DNA from: Tretioscincus oriximinensis
Taxonomy: Eukaryota; Chordata; Lepidosauria; Squamata; Gymnophthalmidae
Direction: 5' to 3'
Length of the DNA: 64,000 nucleotides
Assembly: GCA_022410635.1 (NCBI GenBank)
Contig: JAJVDF010000282.1
Coordinates: 968,796-1,032,795, forward strand
Made by a program: the position numbers and the translations under genes. The notes below the pieces were generated by a model. That model made no database searches and was not told the DNA's origin. It was given only the letters and a program-made list of their open reading frames with translations. Each line of letters starts with the position of its first letter. Position 1 is the first letter of the stretch. This document shows, piece after piece, positions 1 through 13,239 of the stretch.

Positions 1-408
1 TTGGCATAGGAATTTGTCTGAGTTAGATCTTATAGCTTCGGGTGATTGACCAAATAGCCATATTTCAATATTCCAACTTATGTTAACTCCCATAATCGTA
101 TTAATGATTACTTGAATTACTTGCCAAAAGATTTTAACTTTTTTGCACGTCCACCACATATGTAAATATTCTCCATGGGGTCCTCCACAATGCCGACAGG
201 AAGGTTCCATGTTTACTATAAAATGAGATAATTGTACTGGAGTGCGATGCCAGAATGTCAATAGTTTTTCCCGCAGTTCTATAACTTTAATATATTGGCA
301 TTCATAAGTTTCTTTTAAAGCCTTAGTTACAATCTCAGGCGTTATATTACAGGAGTTTGCCCATTTGGTAGCTATATAATTCTGGAGTTCTATCTTAACC
401 CAGAGTGT
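1..408 (-). mobile_element. L1 LINE fragment, ORF2 C-terminal end
   Basis: Read on the minus strand, one frame stays open from about 408 down to base 1 and continues off the window. It encodes a peptide with the L1 ORF2 C-terminal cysteine motif, CRHCGG followed by YLHMWWTC, then KKVKIFW. That C-x2-C...H-x4-C arrangement and the following W/F-rich segment are the usual end of L1 ORF2, downstream of the reverse transcriptase. A minus-strand stop at 409-411 marks the 5' truncation point. The copy is a different L1 lineage from the one at the right edge, which has CWHGC in the same place. It is a dead fragment inside the OLA1 intron. Confidence 0.85.
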
Positions 409-1336
409 TTAATCCACAACATTGGTGGAAAAATATCACTTCGGGAAATATTCACTCTCTGATAAAATAGTCAACAATAGTTTCTAAACAGTTTTTGTAC
501 TGAATTTTAAGATGTACGCAGGTGTAGCTTGAAGCAGAAGTGTACTAAAGCAGACCTTCAGCTCCAAACCTCTTTTAGCTCCACTTTGTTTGTCAATCCT
601 TGTTGTCTTATCCAATTACTTAAGAATAATAGACACAAGGCAGCAAAGCTGGGCAGATCAAATAAACACTCACCAACTACAATCACTGAAGTCTTTCCAT
701 GTTACTAGCACCTGTGCTTCAGTTGGGGTTTGTTTTAATGCTACAAACCTTTTTTAAATTGACAATAAAAATAGCATAACTAGAAAAAATTAGTAAAACT
801 GAATGTTAGAAGAATCAGGAGTGACAAAATGATTTAAATGTACATGCTAGCCATTCACTGCTAAGGATGTTTTACATTTTGTCCAGTTTCATTCATAAGA
901 CTCGCTGGGAAAACCAAGGGAAACTCGTAACTGGCTTTATTTTAGCTGTAGAATATTAACACACCTAAGGAACTAGGTGTTCCTTGGTATTAAACAACAC
1001 AGCACACCAAGGCAAACAGCTGGGAGGAAAAACACAAGGAACAGAGACAGGGATGAATGCAAGCAAGTTGGGAACAGTTGTCAGCCACGAGCTGCTAAAG
1101 AGCTTTCAGCTTATTTATAGAAAACAGCAGGAGATTGGGTGGGTCTTACACATGAGCTCCTACAGCTGCTCTCATTAACCTCTTCTGTACTTGCTTCTCT
1201 TTCTTGTGAGAATCAGAATCCTGAATTTCTACTTGTTGCCCTCTTTCCTCATCGCTGGACTCAGAAGAAGGCCTTGCCTGTGGCTCCGGGGAACTCTGGA
1301 AGGCTGTCCATGGCCAGAGCAGGTTCTCCACATCAG
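409..1336. other. Intronic sequence, no feature recognised
   Basis: AT-rich sequence in the upstream OLA1 intron. Short reading frames on both strands (for example 1139-1489) resemble no family I know and lack coding character. No RNA gene or clear repeat is seen. Confidence 0.5.
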
Positions 1337-1428
1337 AGTCTTTTGCCAGGTCAGAAATGTGTCATGGCCCTTTCTTCTTCCAGTGAAGAAGAAGGGGCCA
1401 TAACACATTTCTGTCCTGGCAAAAGACT
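1337..1428 (+). repeat. Long near-perfect hairpin (44-bp arms, 4-nt loop)
   Basis: Bases 1337-1380 are the reverse complement of 1385-1428 with about four mismatches; the loop is CAGT at 1381-1384. The arm runs from AGTCTTTTGCCAGG to CCCTTTCTTCTTC. A transcript in either direction would fold into a ~92-nt stem. It lies in the OLA1 intron on the sense strand, far from any visible exon, so it is not a mirtron. It could be a miRNA-like precursor, a hairpin RNA, or a minimal foldback transposon. Confidence 0.8.
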
Positions 1429-3875
1429 TGAGGGAACTGATAAGAATTCCAAGAAATCTCTGCACATTAGAGATAAAAATGCTGTTTAATATCAGCAAAT
1501 GCATAGTGCTGCATCTTGGAGTTAGCCTCTTTAAATACTGCAACACACATTTGGGACTGGAGTTGACTGTGATTGATTAGGAAAAATGTCTTTGGGTAAT
1601 GATGGACATTTTAATGAAAATGTCCCTGGAAAGAAAGAAAATGACAACGATACTAGGAAACCTTACTGAAAATAGAGATGCTATTTTATTAATGCTATAT
1701 GAAAAAATGGTTTTGGGTGGCACATCTCAGAAATTTTATAGCAGAGTTGGAGAATATCCAGCCAAGGGTGATCGAACTTAAAGGATATACAGTATTGCAA
1801 TAGTAAGAGGAACATGATTGAGGCATTTAAAATTATGCATGATGCAGTCAAAATGAATAGGGACATGTTATGCCTCTTTTCCCCTAATTTCATTTAATGA
1901 AATTGAATGTCGGAAGAATCAGCACAGACAAAATATTTTTTTAAATAATGCAAACATAATAATTTAATAGTGGAATTTGCTATTAAGTGATAAAGCTTGG
2001 ATTGAAACAGTTCATGGAAATCAGGCACATCAATGGTTATTAGTCCTGATGACACAGTTATTGCCTCTGATATACAGAATACCTCTGAAGGTCACCTGTT
2101 GGAATGCAGAACAGTGGCATTGTGTCCTGCAGATGGGCTTTCCTATGCAGCTGGTTGACTCCTGTGAGAGCAGCAGTTTGCTGGACTAGATGAGACACAG
2201 ATCAGAGCAATTGCAAAATCAAGATATTTTTGATCTGAAAATATCCAATACCAAAATCTCATTAATCAGCTTTTCTCAGAAAAAAGGGTCTGTTGGAGCA
2301 GATATGAAGATGACCAAGATTAGTATATTATGATATTTGAAACACTGACTTACATTTATAGATTTCAACTCGCTTCTATTTTGCTTTGAATTATGTTTTT
2401 GATTTATTAATAATAATTGTTATTTATTTATATGTTAGGCCCTTTCTGCACTAATCTTTATTTTGGATTATTTCTCTTCACTCATATGCAGATGACAGAT
2501 CACAATTCCAAGATATAAATCAAGAATAAAGGCCAATGTAGAAATGGTTTTATTTTTTGTTGNTTGTCTTAATCTTAGGCCTTCTATGTTACTGATTTTT
2601 ATTGGTTTATTGGATCTGCATGGGCTCTTCCAGACCTTAGTTTTCCATAGGTAACAATTAGTTCCATATTTTATTGTTGTTGTTAGTATTATTGTGGTAT
2701 TAGTGTAGAATATTTGCAGATGAGATTGTATCAACTAAGAACAAATCAGTTGGTTAATTTTTAACAGAAGGATTTCATCAAATATTTTTAAACTTTTAAG
2801 AAACTATATCTTTGCTGTATCAGTAGTTTCCAAAATACCTCCCATATATCTCTAGTTCAAGTCAAGATTATAATTGTAATTCTTTTATATTTCATCATGT
2901 TAAGAGTACATACATTTTAAAATAGTGGGTATTCCGTTTATTAACAAATAGGTTATGATTGGCAAATGGGATCCACAGAATTAAAATTCATGCTAGCATC
3001 TGTACTATCTTCTCTTCCAAGTAACACTTTGCAATTTAAGTAGCTTGAATTACAGTGGGTTACCTTTTTAGAACATTCTCTAATTGATTGAGATTGTTCA
3101 GTTGAACTTTAGTATTTTTATCCAACATTCTGAACCCATCAGTTTATGTTTATTGGTTTGCCATCAAAGAGCAAAAGCATCAGTAATTTTGGGCAAACAT
3201 GGAGTTTACCTAAACGAGGAATGTGATGGGTAAACACAAGACTGTGAGTTCTAAAATATGTAATAAAATATTACAAAATAAAGTACAATGGACAATATTG
3301 TAAATGAAAATGAAAATATATTTTTAATTTTTAAAAAAGTTGTAAAAAGGCAATCCTGATTGCAGAAGGTATGCTGAGCAAAAGTACCTTTCTCATTGTA
3401 CTTCCATGACAGCATTCACTTTCGCCCATTTATGGAAGCTTGTTTGTCTCTTTGAGTTTGTCCATAGTACTACATCACTTGGATGTATTTATCACTTCTT
3501 TCTATTTGAATATTTTTTCATCAGAAGCTTANCTTGCGTTGGATTAGAAGTTTCTGTGAATGCTCTTTGAAAGGAACATTGATTTTGAATATCCAGAAAT
3601 GTCATTTTTGCTTAAATAATTTTATCTCCTTGCCTAGAAATGTAGTCAGAACAAAGACACCATAGAAGTATTTGTTTCTGTAACTATTATTGAGTCATGT
3701 GTGCAACTGACATGTCCATATGTTTTGGCACAGAATATTCATTAACTTCTGTTCTCAGGACTTTGGAAAGATTTTCCTTTTGTTATAGTTGATNATAAAC
3801 TTTTTATTGAAAGTTGATCTTGATCTGTTTTGAGTTATTTTAGGACATTTGGACTGCCTTGTATGTGTACAGTTT
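1429..3875. other. Intronic sequence, no feature recognised
   Basis: AT-rich intron. No open frame with recognisable protein similarity, no structured RNA and no repeat with defined ends was identified. Confidence 0.5.
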
Positions 3876-4241
3876 ATTATCTGCCGGATGCTGCCCAAGG
3901 AATCATTTGGTCTGGCATCTGGCATTCTCCTCAATGAACCATTAGTCTTCCCTGGCTAAATAATGGTTCATCACATTGTTAAAGCATAAAGTGAAATACA
4001 AAAAGAGAGAAGAAGGCAAGGGAGTGAGTGAGTGGGTATGGGGCTCGGGCCGTTGAAAAGCCCATGATTTCGTGGTCCTGGGTAGGGGATAGGGTATGGT
4101 CAAATGGAGGGGGTGTGGCCTGGGTGGAGGTGTGGCCCAAGTATGCAGGGGTGTGGCCTATGATAGGGAGTGGGCATGGCCTTCAAGTGATGTTATAAAT
4201 ATCCAAATTGACCCTGGCAGCAAAAGGGTTCCCCACCCCTG
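3876..4241 (-). mobile_element. Non-autonomous hAT-type element (CAGGGGTGGGGAACC end)
   Basis: On the minus strand it starts at 4241 with CAGGGGTGGGGAACC, a classic vertebrate hAT/Charlie-like terminus. It then runs through GGGTCAATTTGGAT, a tract rich in GGCCACACC, a TTTTTGTATTTCACTT block and an ACCAAATGATTCC block near 3900. The same blocks in the same order occur on the + strand at 43649-44015, so this is a dispersed family. The distal terminus appears eroded, so the left border is approximate. Confidence 0.75.
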
Positions 4242-7224
4242 ATCTAGGACAAGACCTTTGAGATAGATATCATCAATAGTTAAACTGTGCTGAGAATGAA
4301 TTAACGATTCAGCAATTGAAATTTGTTTCCAAGTGCATCAATAACTAACCTGTAAGTTTAAATCATCATCATCAACGACAACAAAACTTTTGGTCTTCTC
4401 TATTATCTGTGGGATGCTGGATATAATAGTCACTCTGAAAGGACCCACAGAGTGGTCCAGCACTACAGTAGGAGAGGCTGACTGTAAGTTGCATAGTATT
4501 AATTTCCATGTAGTTTTAATAAGTGCACCTTNCACCAAATGTGATTCTGAAATATGAAAATAGCAAAATGACTTTTCTGTTTGAACAGCAGAATAAAATT
4601 GTTGTTCTTTTTTGCCTATTTCCATCCTTGATGACAATACCTGTAGTTTGCTCTTTGTTTGAATGTGTGAATAAAAATCACATTTTATCAGCAATCCAGT
4701 CTCTCCAGTAACTCCTTAGTATTGGATGGCTTTGATTTCCTTTACCTGTATGAACATTTCATTACAAATAGAGAATGTCTGGTCCTATGGGCACCTGAAG
4801 AGGAGTTCTTAATTTCTCTTGCATAATGTTTGAACTTTCATTGCTAGAAGATTGTTGAATTCCATTTTCTATTTCAAACTAGCATTTAACAGCCAGGATT
4901 AAAAGACCATGGGGTAACTTCAATTTTGCTTGTGTGTGTGTTTTTTTAAAGTTTATTTTTGAATGGTTCTTTTGTCACCTACACAGAATAGTTTGGAAGG
5001 GGTACACAAAAGGTTTAATTAAATAAATTGGTTCTAATGGGTGGAAATAATGATTTTATTTGAATTGCATATGAAAAGCATGACCAGTAGGGATGTTAAA
5101 TACATAGATTTTTATGACTCCAAAATGCTGTTTTCCTAAATTGCTTAGACATTTTATAAGCAAAGTATGCACTTCAAATTTATACGGAATGGCAGTATAT
5201 TCCTTACTTTGTATAGAAAGTAATGTATTTAGTAATACTACAAGTTAATACAGTATTGAAGCTTCAGTACTGGATGATTTGAAATTCATGGGTTTATTTT
5301 TTTAAAAGGAAAAAAACTTGGTAAGTATTTGTCTTTAGCTCCCTCTATCAGCCCATCTTGTTTAAATTTAAATGTTATAAGTGCTGAATAGATTATCTGC
5401 TTAATAATTTGAGTGGCTATAAATGCATTAGATTATTTTTATTTGTGCAAACAAAATATATAGAGGAAAGTAAACCACTCAAAATATATCAGAAAGAAAG
5501 AGACATTGTTTAGAAGCACTGAAAAAATATTTACCGTAAGTCATTGCTTTTTTTATACAAACGTGTGATATTCTAGGTTGCTATTATTTTATGCACTCAG
5601 AAACTCTTTTATTTCTTGAAAAATGTGTGATATACATTCTGTAGCACTTTTAATATCCAGCTATTTTCCTGCCCTGTTGACTTTGTAGGTAACTGGATTG
5701 TTCTATTCATAGATCTTAGCAGATCAAAATGATTTGATATGCTAAGCTTTTTTCTGACAGTAGATGCAAAGTTTTGACAAACATGCATGGCACAGCAAGT
5801 GTCCAATTCTAAAAGAGCAAAATAAATGCAAACCACCATTATGGGAGAAAACAAACAGCCTGAAAGCAAGTTATTAGTAAGCAAATAATTGTTGAACTGT
5901 TATGAATGGAATAGAATGTTGAAATAAGACATGATTGGCTGNTATGTCCTTGATTACCTTCCTTGTGCTTTTATCCTAATAAGTGACATTCTTTGTATTC
6001 CCTTGGATGGCGAGACAGTCTGACACTAAAGAAGAATAAATATTGCATGTGGTACACATTAAGCTGTCATCTAAGACAGCATTTATAAAAAGTAACTGGA
6101 GAAATTCATAAGAAATTCTGCAGTGCCGTAGTTTTCCTAGCTGCAGTCATAATTGTCAAACTTCTTGACACATTCAGGTCTGCTAAATGACTTCAGTTTC
6201 GCATTACTTAATGGGTGAACATGTTTTTTCAGTGTTCCATTATTATTATTTTTTACTATTAACAATCGTTATCTTAATTGAATGTTGCCGAATATTTACT
6301 CTGGTAGAAGGAAGACAAATAGAAATACAGGATGAAACATTTTCGAAGGCTTAAAAAATCCCTCCAAGGAAAAACAGTGTTTGGAATATTTTAGTCCTGT
6401 TATAGTGCAATCATATCGGTGTCTATTCAGAAGGAAGGTACAGCGTGTTCAGACAGTAGTTTATTACAGGAAATTAGGATTACAATCCTAATCTCGTACG
6501 TCAGAACACATGCAAAGGATACAAATAATTGTGCGTAATGCTAAAGCAATCAGCTTGCATAGAAGAGAGTTAATTTTTTATCCTTCCCTTTGTGAGAGCT
6601 ATTGCTGTGCTTCTCCCACAAAATGAAAAGACTTAGGATAACACAGGGTCAGTATCACTCATTGGGGCCATGTGTTTGCAGAAACAATAACATAAACGGG
6701 ACCTGGCATTCCCATTCTTTTTCTTTAGAATAAGATGGAATAGGCAGATTGAATATTTAACAATCCTCAGAAAGGCAAGAGAATGTGCAAAAGCAGGCTG
6801 GGGTGGTATCCATTCATATTTGACAGCACATCACTCTCTATAGTAGAACCTGTCTTCACTGCCTTTGTCATAGAAATTTCACTGTTCTGGACAAATTTAG
6901 CTTTAGCCTTGCTTCTCTTCTGCATTTTAATCACTATACTCGTTTAAATTACGGTATTGAATGCCACATTTTGTCATAAAGGAATAAGCAGTATCCGGTT
7001 TTGTTTTAAAACTAGGGTTGGTGCATTGTGCATGGAGATGCTCAAAAGTTGAAAGTTTGTGTTCTTAGCGTGGAAGCGTTTCTTCACTCTGAAAAGGCTG
7101 CTACAATTTTTTAAAACGCTGTTTACAGATTATAACAGGCTTGTATTACAGGCGGATTCATTTTTTGTATCGTGCAAGGTCAATGGTGCAGTTTTTCTTG
7201 TTAGCAAGCTGTTTCTAAGTTTAA
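4242..7224. other. Intronic sequence, no feature recognised
   Basis: AT-rich intron with only short, unrelated open frames (such as 4338-4694 and 5609-5884 on the minus strand). Nothing with family similarity was found. Confidence 0.5.
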
Positions 7225-7310
7225 AATCATAGAATCCTATCGTCACAGGGTTGGAAGGGACTTCCACTTTCATCGGGTCCAACGCTTGCTCAATTAGGCC
7301 TTTCTTTTAG
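7225..7310 (-). mobile_element. CR1-type LINE 3' end fragment
   Basis: The + strand reads ATCATAGAATCC, then GGTTGGAAGGGACTTCCA, then GGGTCCAACGC. This is the reverse complement of the CR1 3' end that terminates in ATTCTATGAT. A short, 5'-truncated minus-strand copy. Confidence 0.75.
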
Positions 7311-7439
7311 GTTTGCTGTGGCTACAAAGCCAGATTTGCTATAACACAACCAAGGTCCTATCCCCAGTGAACATTATTCTGCGCTATATCTCAGAATAGG
7401 AGTCTGCCATCAACATGCTTTAGTAGAAAGAACCCATTT

Positions 7440-7765
7440 GTGGATGGCTGAACATGTGGGTGGGGTTTCTCTGTGGTGACCTCCACACTTCGGAACAGCC
7501 TCCCTCTAATGGCTCGCCAGGCACCTCTACTGTATCATTTTCAGCCCCTGGTAAAAACCTTGCTCTTTACCCAGCCTTTTGATTCTTAGTTCCCTCTGCA
7601 TTTCTGTCCCTCCAGGGAGGGAGTGGGATTGGAGAAAGGGAGGGTGTACAGATCTTTTAAAACATTTTATTTATTATAATCAGTATTTCTTGATCTGTGT
7701 TCCCCGCTCTGGGACCAGTTGTGAAGGGTAAGATATAAATAATTTTAAATAAATAAATCAAAAAG
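7440..7765 (+). mobile_element. L2 LINE 3' end
   Basis: The + strand encodes a degenerate L2 ORF2 C-terminus (FSVVTSTLRNSLPL, then APLLYHFQPLVKTLLF). A short 3' UTR follows, ending in GGGTAAGATATAAAT and an AAATAAATAAA tail, which is the L2-type end. 5'-truncated. Confidence 0.75.
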
Positions 7766-10112
7766 CCTGGATGGAGATAATAGCTCATAAAGTCTCATAA
7801 GCATGTTTGAGATATAAATTAACTTAACAAATAAAACTGCGAAGTCTTTTTAAAAGAAAATATTTGTTTCTGGTGAGTTAAATTCCCAAGGAGTTGATTG
7901 CTTGGGTATTGCCGTTGATTGTTTTTAATATGCAAGAATAACTTCGCCATTTGCAGAACTCCTGAACCTCAGAAAGATAGCATTTGACTCTAATCTAAGA
8001 ATGTTTCCACTTGAAAGTGAAGTGTTAAAGTTTGGAATGTAAATAACCTATTTGGGTTGAAGAAACTCTGCCCCCCTCCCTCCCCTGAAAGTATAACACT
8101 GTTCAAATGTTACCTGTAACTGTTAACTCTCTGGATCACTACAGAGAACAAAATATTTGCCCAACTGGTAAATTGAACTGTAAGTCCCACTGTGGGAAAT
8201 TGCTTTGCTGTGCTCCAAACAGGAGTTATCTTAGTAATTGTAGCTGAATTCTTTTGTGGCTAATAGACCACTGATACTATTTTCCCATAGCGGCATTGTT
8301 TTGTGTTATTATTTTAATTGAAGATTCTTTAAAAAAATAAAAAAATCCTAATGTGTATTCCAATGTGTGTAAACAATTAGGTGACATAATTTTAATTGTT
8401 ACTTGAAAAGAGCAGCGTTTTGATGCTACTTACAGTGTACATTGTTGGCATTCCACATTCTAAACTGGAGCTCACAACAAGGAGCTTATCAGAGCAAATT
8501 GTCTAGTCCATCCCCTTCCTCACTCAAAACCTAATGACCCTTTATCATCATGGTTTAGATTGCTGGACACAGATGTGAGAAAATATGAGTAATCTACAGG
8601 TAACTACAGTAGCTGCACTGATGTTCTCAGAAAATGGACTGCTGAGAAGATAAAAAGCTTCCCACAGAGTTTGTGACTTTCCAGCAGCAAAGCACATCGT
8701 GGGCTCATACATGAAGTTTTATTTGTTGAAGATTCACAATAAGATGCATTAGGACATTCAGCAGGGACTCTTTTTAGATGAGCTCGATAATTCTGTAAGG
8801 TTGATGCACTATTAGNTGATGTACTGTTGCATAGTATCCAACAATAATAGACCCAACAATGCCTGGAAAAAATTACTATTTTTTAGAAGACTTCAAGAAG
8901 TAGCAATGTGTATGAGAGAACTGATAATGAAATTGTACATTCATTTTCTAGAGAGTCTAATGTAGTTCAGACATTCCTTTGTTACAATATAAAAGAATGG
9001 AAATATTTGAGTCAAAAGCTGTGCTTGTATCTTGGTGAGCAACTTCCTACAATATATTTCAATAAATGGCATTTGAAAGGAATTGTTTACTGACAGATAA
9101 CTGTACGTCTATTGTGCTTTGGGCTGATCGCGGAGTCGAACCCATAGACGTTCAGCTGTGTGTTAACCTGTCCATTGTGAGAAAGAAAAGCTTTCATCCA
9201 AAGCAGGCTTCTCTATAATTGACTCATTCCAGATGTTTTGAACCAGTACGTCTTATGTTAAGTGAACTTGGTAGAAGTTGTGGTTCAAGACATCAGAAGA
9301 ATACCAGTTTTAAGAATACTAAATTTAAAGAATACCAATATTGTTCCTTGCTATTGACAAATCACATTTGGAACCTATATTGCTAACATGAAGAAATGTG
9401 TACAATAATTTAAAAATATCCAAATAATAGTTGCAGTAGTGAGAAATGTTGTAATAAAACATCTGAGGAAGTATTCATAGCAGCATTCTACAGGCCTGTC
9501 CAGAAAGGTCTATAACAGTGTTAAGGACACATCTGGAAAGTGGGTAAAGTTCCAGCTTTGTATGTAACTCTCAGAAGTAGTGGAATAGCACTGAAGAGAA
9601 ACATGTTAGGAAGAACAAGCGATTGTCCTTAGCTTCTGACTCAAATTAGTGTCCAACAAACCTGTTCAGCAGATCCCTGGTTGGAAATTTATTTGTTCCC
9701 TGAAATCAAAATTAAAAGTAATTGCAATTACTTTTACTTGCAAAAACTACTCTTCTTCTTTTGACCATGTGGAGAGATTGGCATCATTGCTTTTTTCTGG
9801 TGATTTTGGGCTGCCAAGATGAATGTTTTGAGCCAATTCATGAAAGCCAAGTTTATCAAAACAGAGAAAGCTGTGGGTTCACGTCCTGCTGGAAGGCTTC
9901 TCTATGCAGCAGTTTGGCAACTTTGAAAAAGATTAGATGGGTCCAGTGATGGTTAGATTTCTAGAAAATTCAGTTACACCAAGTGAAAATGGAGTAAGAA
10001 AACAGAAAAAAAACTGAGGCAAATATATTTTCCTTCTAAGATTGTAGAATTTTTCCAGACAAATGTAGCTGACTGTGGCAGACTGGCTATAGGAAGAGAT
10101 TGCCCAATGGCA
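7766..10112. other. Intronic sequence, no feature recognised
   Basis: AT-rich intron. A box-B-like stretch lies near 9128-9150 on the minus strand, but no tRNA fold surrounds it. No protein similarity was recognised in the short frames. Confidence 0.5.
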
Positions 10113-10364
10113 CGGGGGGCCTTGAGGCAGANGCCCTCCCTCCTCTTTGTTATCCCCTTTTTAGAAGCTGCAGCATGTGTGGCTGGGTCTCTGAGGCTGC
10201 TTATTGCATGCATGCAATGCAACACATTGGAACTGCTTATGCAAATTTGCATACACGCTTGGAGGGGAAGTTGGTGCACGCAAAGCAGTAAACAGTGTCA
10301 GAGACCCAGCCATGTTTGCTGCAGTTTTTAAAAAGAAAATAACAAACCGGGCAGGTGCCCCCCG
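10113..10364. repeat. 252-bp foldback element (imperfect palindrome)
   Basis: The left half (10113-10212) begins CGGGGGGCC and contains TTTGTTA, GCTGCAGCA and TGGCTGGGTCTCTGA. The right half (10280-10364) carries the reverse complements of these blocks in mirror order and ends GGTGCCCCCCG. The centre contains GCATGCATGCAATGC and TTGCATACACG. Such end-to-end palindromes are typical of foldback or MITE-type elements. No target duplication was identified. Confidence 0.7.
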
Positions 10365-10786
10365 TTTGCTTCCAAGTCTGCTACTGGTAACAGATGTCAG
10401 CTGATCTACCAACCTCACAACACGCAAGAGATTTATCAGTAACAATTGTAGTTTTATGAACAAAATTTGTGAGGTTCAGATTAGACAGACTTCACAAAAT
10501 TTAAGTGATTTCAATTAAGGGATCACCCTATGGTGATCATAACTTTCTGGCCTCTCTCTCCATATATCCAGTCTGCTTACATAGTTTCATGGCACACCCT
10601 GACCCTTTCAGTTGTATTCATGACCTTTCTATGCCTTCATCTTTCATTTGGTTAGTTTGCTTTTGCAACCTAATAGTCTATACAAAATGGGGAATTGTGG
10701 TCTTTCCAGCAGTGCTACTTGAATGCAATTGGTCAGCATTGCCCACATTACAATGAATATGTACAGGTTAGTGCAGAACTGGAATT
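10365..10786. other. Intronic sequence, no feature recognised
   Basis: Short stretch between the foldback element and a SINE tail. The 83-codon frame at 10505-10756 matches no family known to me. Confidence 0.45.
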
Positions 10787-10935
10787 TTATATCTCGTTTT
10801 TCGCGCCTGAAGGGACTTGAAGTGGCTTACAAGCTATTTTTTGCCTGAACATTTTATCTTCCCCATTATGTGATGGTACTTGTTTTACTTGCAAATGCTT
10901 GCTTTCAACAGTTAGGTTGGCTGAACTTAAGGCCA
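10787..10935 (-). mobile_element. tRNA-derived SINE, 3' part only
   Basis: Reverse-complement copy of the 3' two-thirds of the SINE found intact at 43317-43643. It carries the ATATAAAATTCC-type end, GCCTGAAGGGACTTGAAGTGGCTTACAAG on the plus side in degenerate form, and the ATCTTCCCCA block. The tRNA head and TTC tail are missing; it is old and divergent. Confidence 0.65.
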
Positions 10936-13239
10936 GTGGAGGTTTCAAAGGCCAAGCTCTCTGTTCTTAATCTCAGCATCACCGTGCCTCAAGACAAAAT
11001 AGGTAACACAAATAAGCTGTTGAAGAATTGCATAAGACATTGGCAGTAGCCCAGTCCAAACTACTTAAAAAATTTAAGGGCGATCACTATTCTGTAATTT
11101 TTTAATTTAATGACCCACCCAAAGCTTTGGGAATAGAGCAGGATAGAAATAGATATTTCTAAAAATATATAAATATGATCAAAGGTGACTGGATGTTGAA
11201 TAAAACCATTGGAGGAGGCAGGAAATATGATAAGGGAAGGCTTCCGTATGATTGAGGAAACTTATTCAGGGATTCTAACTTGTCTGTATATGTTCGTTGA
11301 ATTGAGCCATTAGTTTCAGATTCATTATAGGCTAGCGTGACTGCTAATGCAGATTGGTTTGATCTAAACTGCTAAAAAATCGTTAATATCTGTGTGTATC
11401 TCAGAAATATCAAAACCATTCAGAAATATCATCTGGAGGAGGAGAAAGGGAATTCGGCAGCATCTGGAGCTAGCTCATGAATTTGAAAACTTTGTTGTTC
11501 ATAGTTATGTAAAAATAAAATTCCTTAGTTGTTCATGTGGTTGTTAGTCCTTTGTACGTAGCACCATGAATTAGAAGGGACTTGTAAACAGCACAAACAT
11601 TGTTCTCATATTTAAAACATGAAATCCACTCCATTGTAATGTTTGCCTCTCNTTGGAATAATGTGACTTAGGCCTGATTCACACTTAGTCCATATATCCT
11701 TCCAGAGTAGTAGAAGCCATGGCAGGGCCCATCTGGAATGGCATGTAAGTAGCAAGCCCCTGAATCTACGTTTTAGAACAGAATATGTCAAAGGCAAACC
11801 AGACCTCGATGTACTTTATTGATGTCTCTGCTCTACAGACCAGTGTCAGTTGCATGTCCTAACTGCCAAAATTGTGGGGGCTGAAGATACGGCATCTACA
11901 AAGCTGTCATTTCCTGTGAGATGGCCTTATAGCCTTCAGGAAAAAAGCTAATGGTGCAAGAACCAGGATATAACGCCATATCTAGCTAAGACTTTCCTCT
12001 GTAGTTGATGCGGGTTTATCCTACATTGGCTTCGTTAAACACCAGTGAGTCACAAATGTGGACAAGTACACACACCCCTTTTAGAAATCTTTGTTACAAA
12101 GTTATGCTAAGAAGTATATTCTTGTGTTGGCTTTCTTGGACCTTTATGTTCAATGCTAATTGTTAAACATTGACCTTTAAAACGTTCTTGAGCTTTTATG
12201 TTCAGTGTTGTTGCAAACTACAGGTTATTCACTTATCCTTTAATGTGCCCTTTCCAGCTTTATAATGCCCTTCCAGGGGTCTTGGAAATCACAACTGTGC
12301 ACAGTATTTCAAGTATATGACACATTGGTGTAAAGGAATTACTATAATTACTGTTCTAGTTGCTGCTCTTCTTCAGCCTTGCATACCTGGGGATCTCCTT
12401 TATCATAGGTTCTATATGCTGCCCAAGCTATCCATATATTTTATTTTCAGTCACTCTCAGCTGGCCATCTGTCCAGGATCAACTTGTTTCTGTCTCCTTA
12501 TAGTTCCAAAGAGTTGCAAAACTCTCTTTGTACACGCTCAGTCGGGAGTTGAAGAGTATTATGATCTCCAATGAATTATGAATATTATATTTGCTGCCTT
12601 GCTGCTGAACTCTCTCCTGCATCATATATAAATAGGGAACCCTCCCCGATCATATTACAGTGTTTGATATATTGAACTTCCTACATCATTCCACTGATTA
12701 TGGAAGTGGATTACTGAATTGCTGGTAGTGGATCCATGAGAGGGCTCATCCATTCATGCCATGCTTATTAATGATTTTCTAGAAACAGTATTTACTCACT
12801 TGTGCTAGTTTAGTTTTGGAAATGCTTCTTACCCATTTGGAGAAGAGGTACTTTCAGTCATGTATTTTGTTTAATTCTTGGTTTCAGGTACTACATGGGC
12901 AAAGCCCTGGGATACAATTCTGTAAAGTCAAGTTACAAATGTCTTTTCTTAATCTGTTACTGTCAGAGATTAAAGTCTGTATAAAACAGGATGGTTAAAG
13001 TAATAGCTGAGTAATTTACTCCATAATGATGTACTAAGAATCTAATCACAATCTCCAGTAATACAAATGATTCATTTCCCTATTGGGCGTGTTGATATGA
13101 TAACCATTGCTCAGGTGTGGTTCCTTGGATTAGATGAATAATCAGAAATATGCTATGTGAAATCTCACAGGTAGATTTGGGGCTCATTCACTATAGAGCA
13201 ACTGTAATTGCTGGAGTTATATTCACCATAGTATTAGGA
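10936..13239. other. Intronic sequence, no feature recognised
   Basis: AT-rich intron without recognisable coding, RNA or repeat structure. Confidence 0.45.

Noticed and set aside
9105..9190. Possible tRNA gene on the minus strand (GGGTTCGACTCCGCGATC resembles a T-arm/box B)
   Set aside because: No matching acceptor stem, D-arm or anticodon arm can be drawn in the neighbouring 75 nt. It is probably a chance match or a worn SINE head.
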